Source: Achromobacter pestifer
GTDB taxonomy: Bacteria > Pseudomonadota > Gammaproteobacteria > Burkholderiales > Burkholderiaceae_B
Reading direction: 5' to 3'
Assembly: GCF_013267355.1 (NCBI RefSeq)
Contig: NZ_CP053985.1
Coordinates: 4,216,001-4,280,000 of the forward strand
DNA: 64,000 nt
Position 1 is the first letter of the stretch, and each line of letters opens with the position of its first letter. Position numbers and translations under genes: made by a program. Shown in pieces: positions 61,711 to 64,000 of this stretch. The notes under the pieces were generated by a model that worked only from the letters and a program-made list of their open reading frames with translations, was not told the origin of the DNA and made no database searches.

Positions 61711-62346
61711 TCAGTTGCGGGCGGCGGCGTTGTGCTCCAGCCATTTCTGGACGGAGGGGCGCTGCCACTGGGCGTCGGCATAGGCGCGCAGGGCGTCGGG
61801 CAGATCGTCCTGGAACAGGCGCTTGAGCATCACGGCGAGGTCCGTGTCGGCAAGGCACCAGTCGTCGAACAGCGAGGTCCGGTCCGCGCCCACCAAGGTG
61901 CCGGCGACGTGGATGAGCTTGGCCGCGGCGGCGTGGGCGGCATCGGACAGCGGCAGGCCGGTGGCGCCGTAGAACACGGTTTCGGTGGGCCGTTCCTGGC
62001 GCAGCGCGCCCAGATCGCTGCGCAGCCACGCCTGCACCTGGCGGGCGCGGGCGCGTTGGCGCAGGTCGCGCGGATACAGCGCGGCATGCGCGGGGGCGGG
62101 GAAGGCGTCTTCCAGGTACTCGGCGATGGCGCTGGATTCGGTCAGGCTGAAATCCGCATGCGTCAAGGCCGGCACGCGGGAGGTCAGCGCGCGGCTCTGA
62201 TAGGGCTGCATGCGTTGCTCGCCCGCTTCCAGGTCGATGGGGCGCACCTCGAACGGCAGCTGTTTTTCAGTCAGCGCCACATAGGCCGACATGGCATAAG
62301 GGCTGAGGAACAGGGAATCGACGAATAGCGTAAGCGGGGCGCCCAA
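61711..62346 (-). CDS. Glutathione S-transferase family protein (YfcF-like)
   Basis: A 211-residue GST: an N-terminal thioredoxin-like domain (LTLFVDSLFLSPYAMSAYVAL, then SRVPALTHADFSLTESSAIAEYL with the glutathione-binding ES) and a helical C-terminal domain. The serine near SPYAMS is the likely active-site residue. YfcF-type proteins act in peroxide defence. First gene of a pair with the VOC-family gene. Confidence 0.9.
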   Translation of the reverse strand: MGAPLTLFVDSLFLSPYAMSAYVALTEKQLPFEVRPIDLEAGEQRMQPYQSRALTSRVPALTHADFSLTESSAIAEYLEDAFPAPAHAALYPRDLRQRARARQVQAWLRSDLGALRQERPTETVFYGATGLPLSDAAHAAAAKLIHVAGTLVGADRTSLFDDWCLADTDLAVMLKRLFQDDLPDALRAYADAQWQRPSVQKWLEHNAAARN

Positions 62347-62448
62347 AATCTAGTCTCCGGTCAGACGGGTAACGGCATGCGCCGCGGCAGCAGGCCGCGG
62401 ATACTTCAAAGCGTAACGCAACTGCGGCCGGCGTGTCGCGCCGGGGCC

Positions 62449-62778
62449 TCAGTCGACGATGAAGAGCTTGGCGCCGACGGCGGTCGACGAGCGGTGCGGC
62501 TCGGCTTGGTCGGCGACCTGGTAGCTCATGCCGGGCGTCAGCACGAACTGCCGGCCGTCTTCCAGTTCCGTGTGCAGTTCGCCTTCCAGGCAGAACAGAA
62601 TGTGGCCCTTGCTGCACCAGTGGTCGGCCAGGTAGCCCGGCGTGTATTCGACCATGCGCACGCGCAGGTCGCCGAACTGCCGGGTGCGCCAATAGGCCAT
62701 GCCGGTGTCGCCGGCGTGCTCGGTGGGTTCCACCTCGGACCAGTCGGTGGTGCCGAAGGGGATGTTGCTCATCTTCAT
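62449..62778 (-). CDS. DHCW-motif cupin protein
   Basis: A 109-residue small cupin. The name-giving motif is seen as LADHWCSKGHILFCLEGEL (about residues 51-69) with metal-binding histidines, followed by the second cupin motif LTPGMSYQVAD. The ATG MKMSNIPFG was taken; a second Met two codons on is possible. Molecular function is unknown. Confidence 0.88.
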   Translation of the reverse strand: MKMSNIPFGTTDWSEVEPTEHAGDTGMAYWRTRQFGDLRVRMVEYTPGYLADHWCSKGHILFCLEGELHTELEDGRQFVLTPGMSYQVADQAEPHRSSTAVGAKLFIVD

Positions 62779-62831
62779 GGTGATTCCTGCGTCGTGGTCC
62801 GGACGCTACGGCGTCCGGCATGGAATGGATA

Positions 62832-63323
62832 CTACGCCAGCGCGGGCAGCTTCTTATGCCAGAACATGGCGCGGCCGGTGGTTTCGTCCAGGGCATAGCC
62901 TTCGAAACCGAGCTTGCGGTACAGCCCCTGGGCGACCGCGTTGCCTTCCAGCACTTCCAGGGTGATCTTGCAGCAGCCCAGATCACGCGCCCGCTCTTCC
63001 AGCGCCGACAGCAGCGCCTTGCCCACCCCGCGGCCCTGGAATTTTTCCGCTACCCCCAGGTCGTGCAGATTGAGCAGCGGGCGGCAGGAGAATGTGGAGA
63101 AGCCTTCAAGGTAGACCGCGACGCCGGCGGCTTCGTTGTCGATGCGGGCCAGCAGCGCGCGCGCGGTGGGGCGGCGGGCCAGCTCGGCGATCAGGTTCTG
63201 CTGCGCGTAGGCGGGCAGGGGAGCATTGCCGCCCATGGGGCCGCTGGCGTATTCGTTCAGCATGGCCAGCACCTGGCGGCCGTGTTCGGGGTCGTTGAAG
63301 TCTACGTCGATGATTTCCAGCAC
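62832..63323 (-). CDS. GNAT-family acetyltransferase
   Basis: A 163-residue acetyltransferase. The acetyl-CoA-binding motif A is LGVAEKFQGRGVGKALL (Q/R-x-x-G-x-G/A), and the C-terminal strand is YRKLGFEGY. A GTG start (VLEIIDVDF) was chosen because an AGGA RBS lies eight bases upstream; a longer ATG frame has poor N-terminal sequence. Substrate unknown. Divergent from the CbpA-type gene. Confidence 0.88.
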   Translation of the reverse strand: MLEIIDVDFNDPEHGRQVLAMLNEYASGPMGGNAPLPAYAQQNLIAELARRPTARALLARIDNEAAGVAVYLEGFSTFSCRPLLNLHDLGVAEKFQGRGVGKALLSALEERARDLGCCKITLEVLEGNAVAQGLYRKLGFEGYALDETTGRAMFWHKKLPALA

Positions 63324-63415
63324 GATCTGTTCCTGTGGGCTTGCCGTGGTCGGGGCTGGCGCATGCGGGCGCCAACCGGACATTATGCGCGATGCCAAAA
63401 GCCTGACAAGGCGCA

Positions 63416-63442
63416 TTGAAAAATCGTCCCATAACCCCTATC
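63416..63442 (+). promoter_or_regulatory. Sigma-32-like promoter of the CbpA-type gene
   Basis: TTGAAA, 13 bp, CCCCTATC resembles the heat-shock consensus CTTGAAA-N11-16-CCCCATNT. It is oriented into the J-protein gene, 68 bp before its ATG. By-eye match; the -10 differs at the centre. Confidence 0.45.
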
Positions 63443-63509
63443 TTCTTGATATCCCAGGCCGAACCCGGCGCAACCGGAGGCGGCCGCAACGCTTTGCCAA
63501 GGGCTGCAC

Positions 63510-64000
63510 ATGGAGTTCAAGGACTACTACAGCATTCTAGGGGTGGAGCGGGAGGCCTCCGAAGACGACATCCGGCGCGCCTACCGCAAGCTCGCCCGCA
63601 AATATCATCCCGACGTCAGCAAGGAAAGCGACGCCGAAACGCGCATGCGCGACGTCAATGAAGCCTATGACGTCCTGCGCGACAAGGAAAAGCGCCTGGC
63701 CTACGACAATCTCGCCGCGGGCGTATCGCCCGAGGGCAGCTTCCAGCCGCCGCCCGGCTGGGACGAGGGCTTCGAGTTCCACCGCGGCGCCGCGTCCGGC
63801 GACGAGGCCCAGTTCAGCGAATTCTTTTCTTCGCTGTTCGGCGGCCGCAACCGGCGCGGCGGCGCGCAGCAGCAACAGGAGTTCCGCGCGCGCGGCGAGG
63901 ACCACCACGCCGCGATCGAGGTGGACCTCGAAGACGCGCTCAAGGGCGCCACGCGCGACATCAGCCTGCGTTCCATGCAGATGGACGATCAGGGCCGCCC
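63510..64000 (+). CDS. cbpA: CbpA-type DnaJ-class co-chaperone, N-terminal part
   Basis: The first 163 codons are visible before the window ends. Residues 4-70 form a J domain with HPD at 33-35 (RKYHPDVSK) and DYYSILGVEREAS at the front, so it should stimulate DnaK ATPase. A Gly/Phe-containing linker follows (SPEGSFQPPPGWDEGFEF) and then the beginning of the substrate-binding domain (VDLEDALKGATRDISL). There is no zinc-finger start, which separates CbpA from DnaJ, although that region is only partly covered. Confidence 0.92.
   Translation, partial: MEFKDYYSILGVEREASEDDIRRAYRKLARKYHPDVSKESDAETRMRDVNEAYDVLRDKEKRLAYDNLAAGVSPEGSFQPPPGWDEGFEFHRGAASGDEAQFSEFFSSLFGGRNRRGGAQQQQEFRARGEDHHAAIEVDLEDALKGATRDISLRSMQMDDQGR

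Overview
The window is a dense, GC-rich bacterial chromosome segment with about 58 protein genes and 6 tRNAs. No insertion sequence, prophage or CRISPR array was seen. Gene content and order suggest a betaproteobacterium of the Alcaligenaceae (Achromobacter/Bordetella group): miaB-phoH-ybeY-corC-lnt, queA-tgt-yajC-secD-secF, tkt-gap-pgk, ubiD, and a DUF3141-pta-ackA-fabI operon. This is inferred from protein and synteny familiarity, not from a search.

Layout. 1-5.3 kb: peroxiredoxin tail, MFS transporter, DMT transporter overlapping bioB, and a PAS-PAS-PAS-LuxR regulator. 5.5-6.4 kb: a tandemly duplicated tRNA-Ala/Glu/Asp array with its promoter and terminators. 6.6-13.3 kb: aldo/keto reductase, then the lnt-corC-ybeY-phoH-miaB operon. 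13.4-16.5 kb: PAP2 phosphatase, a palindromic intergenic element, AlaX-type editing protein, VOC protein and a small membrane protein. 16.5-22.2 kb: Sec auxiliary genes with queuosine genes. 22.3-28.5 kb: IclR regulator divergent from an orphan substrate-binding protein, dacB, upp and cysG. 28.6-36.6 kb: assimilatory nitrate locus. 36.7-41.5 kb: secreted protein, YqjD/YqjE/YqjK-like trio, a predicted small RNA divergent from a HEPN/Abi protein, and ubiD. 41.5-49.4 kb: lytic transglycosylase, aminotransferase, FAD-domain protein, maeB, patatin-barstar pair and rsmE. 49.5-55.8 kb: tkt-gap-pgk and a SulP transporter. 55.8-61.3 kb: fabI-ackA-pta-DUF3141 operon. 61.3-64 kb: VOC, GST, cupin and GNAT genes, then the start of a CbpA-type J protein.

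The richest region is the nitrate assimilation locus. A NasT-like ANTAR antiterminator is divergent from an nrtABD-type ABC transporter, an FAD electron-transfer subunit and the molybdopterin nitrate reductase; cysG (siroheme) follows nasT. The 395-bp gap between nasT and the transporter reads as a complete control device. It has two NtrC-like sites 33 bp apart, a near-perfect sigma-54 promoter, a predicted transcription start at the foot of a first ANTAR hairpin, a second ANTAR hairpin overlapping an intrinsic terminator, and then the RBS and ATG. The sequence therefore predicts dual control, by nitrogen limitation at initiation and by nitrate/nitrite through antitermination.

Other regulatory signals: an FNR-type box, a sigma-70 promoter and an overlapping TTGC..GCAA palindrome upstream of the DUF3141-pta-ackA-fabI operon; a sigma-32-like promoter before the CbpA gene; and a sigma-70-driven candidate small RNA transcribed away from the HEPN protein gene.
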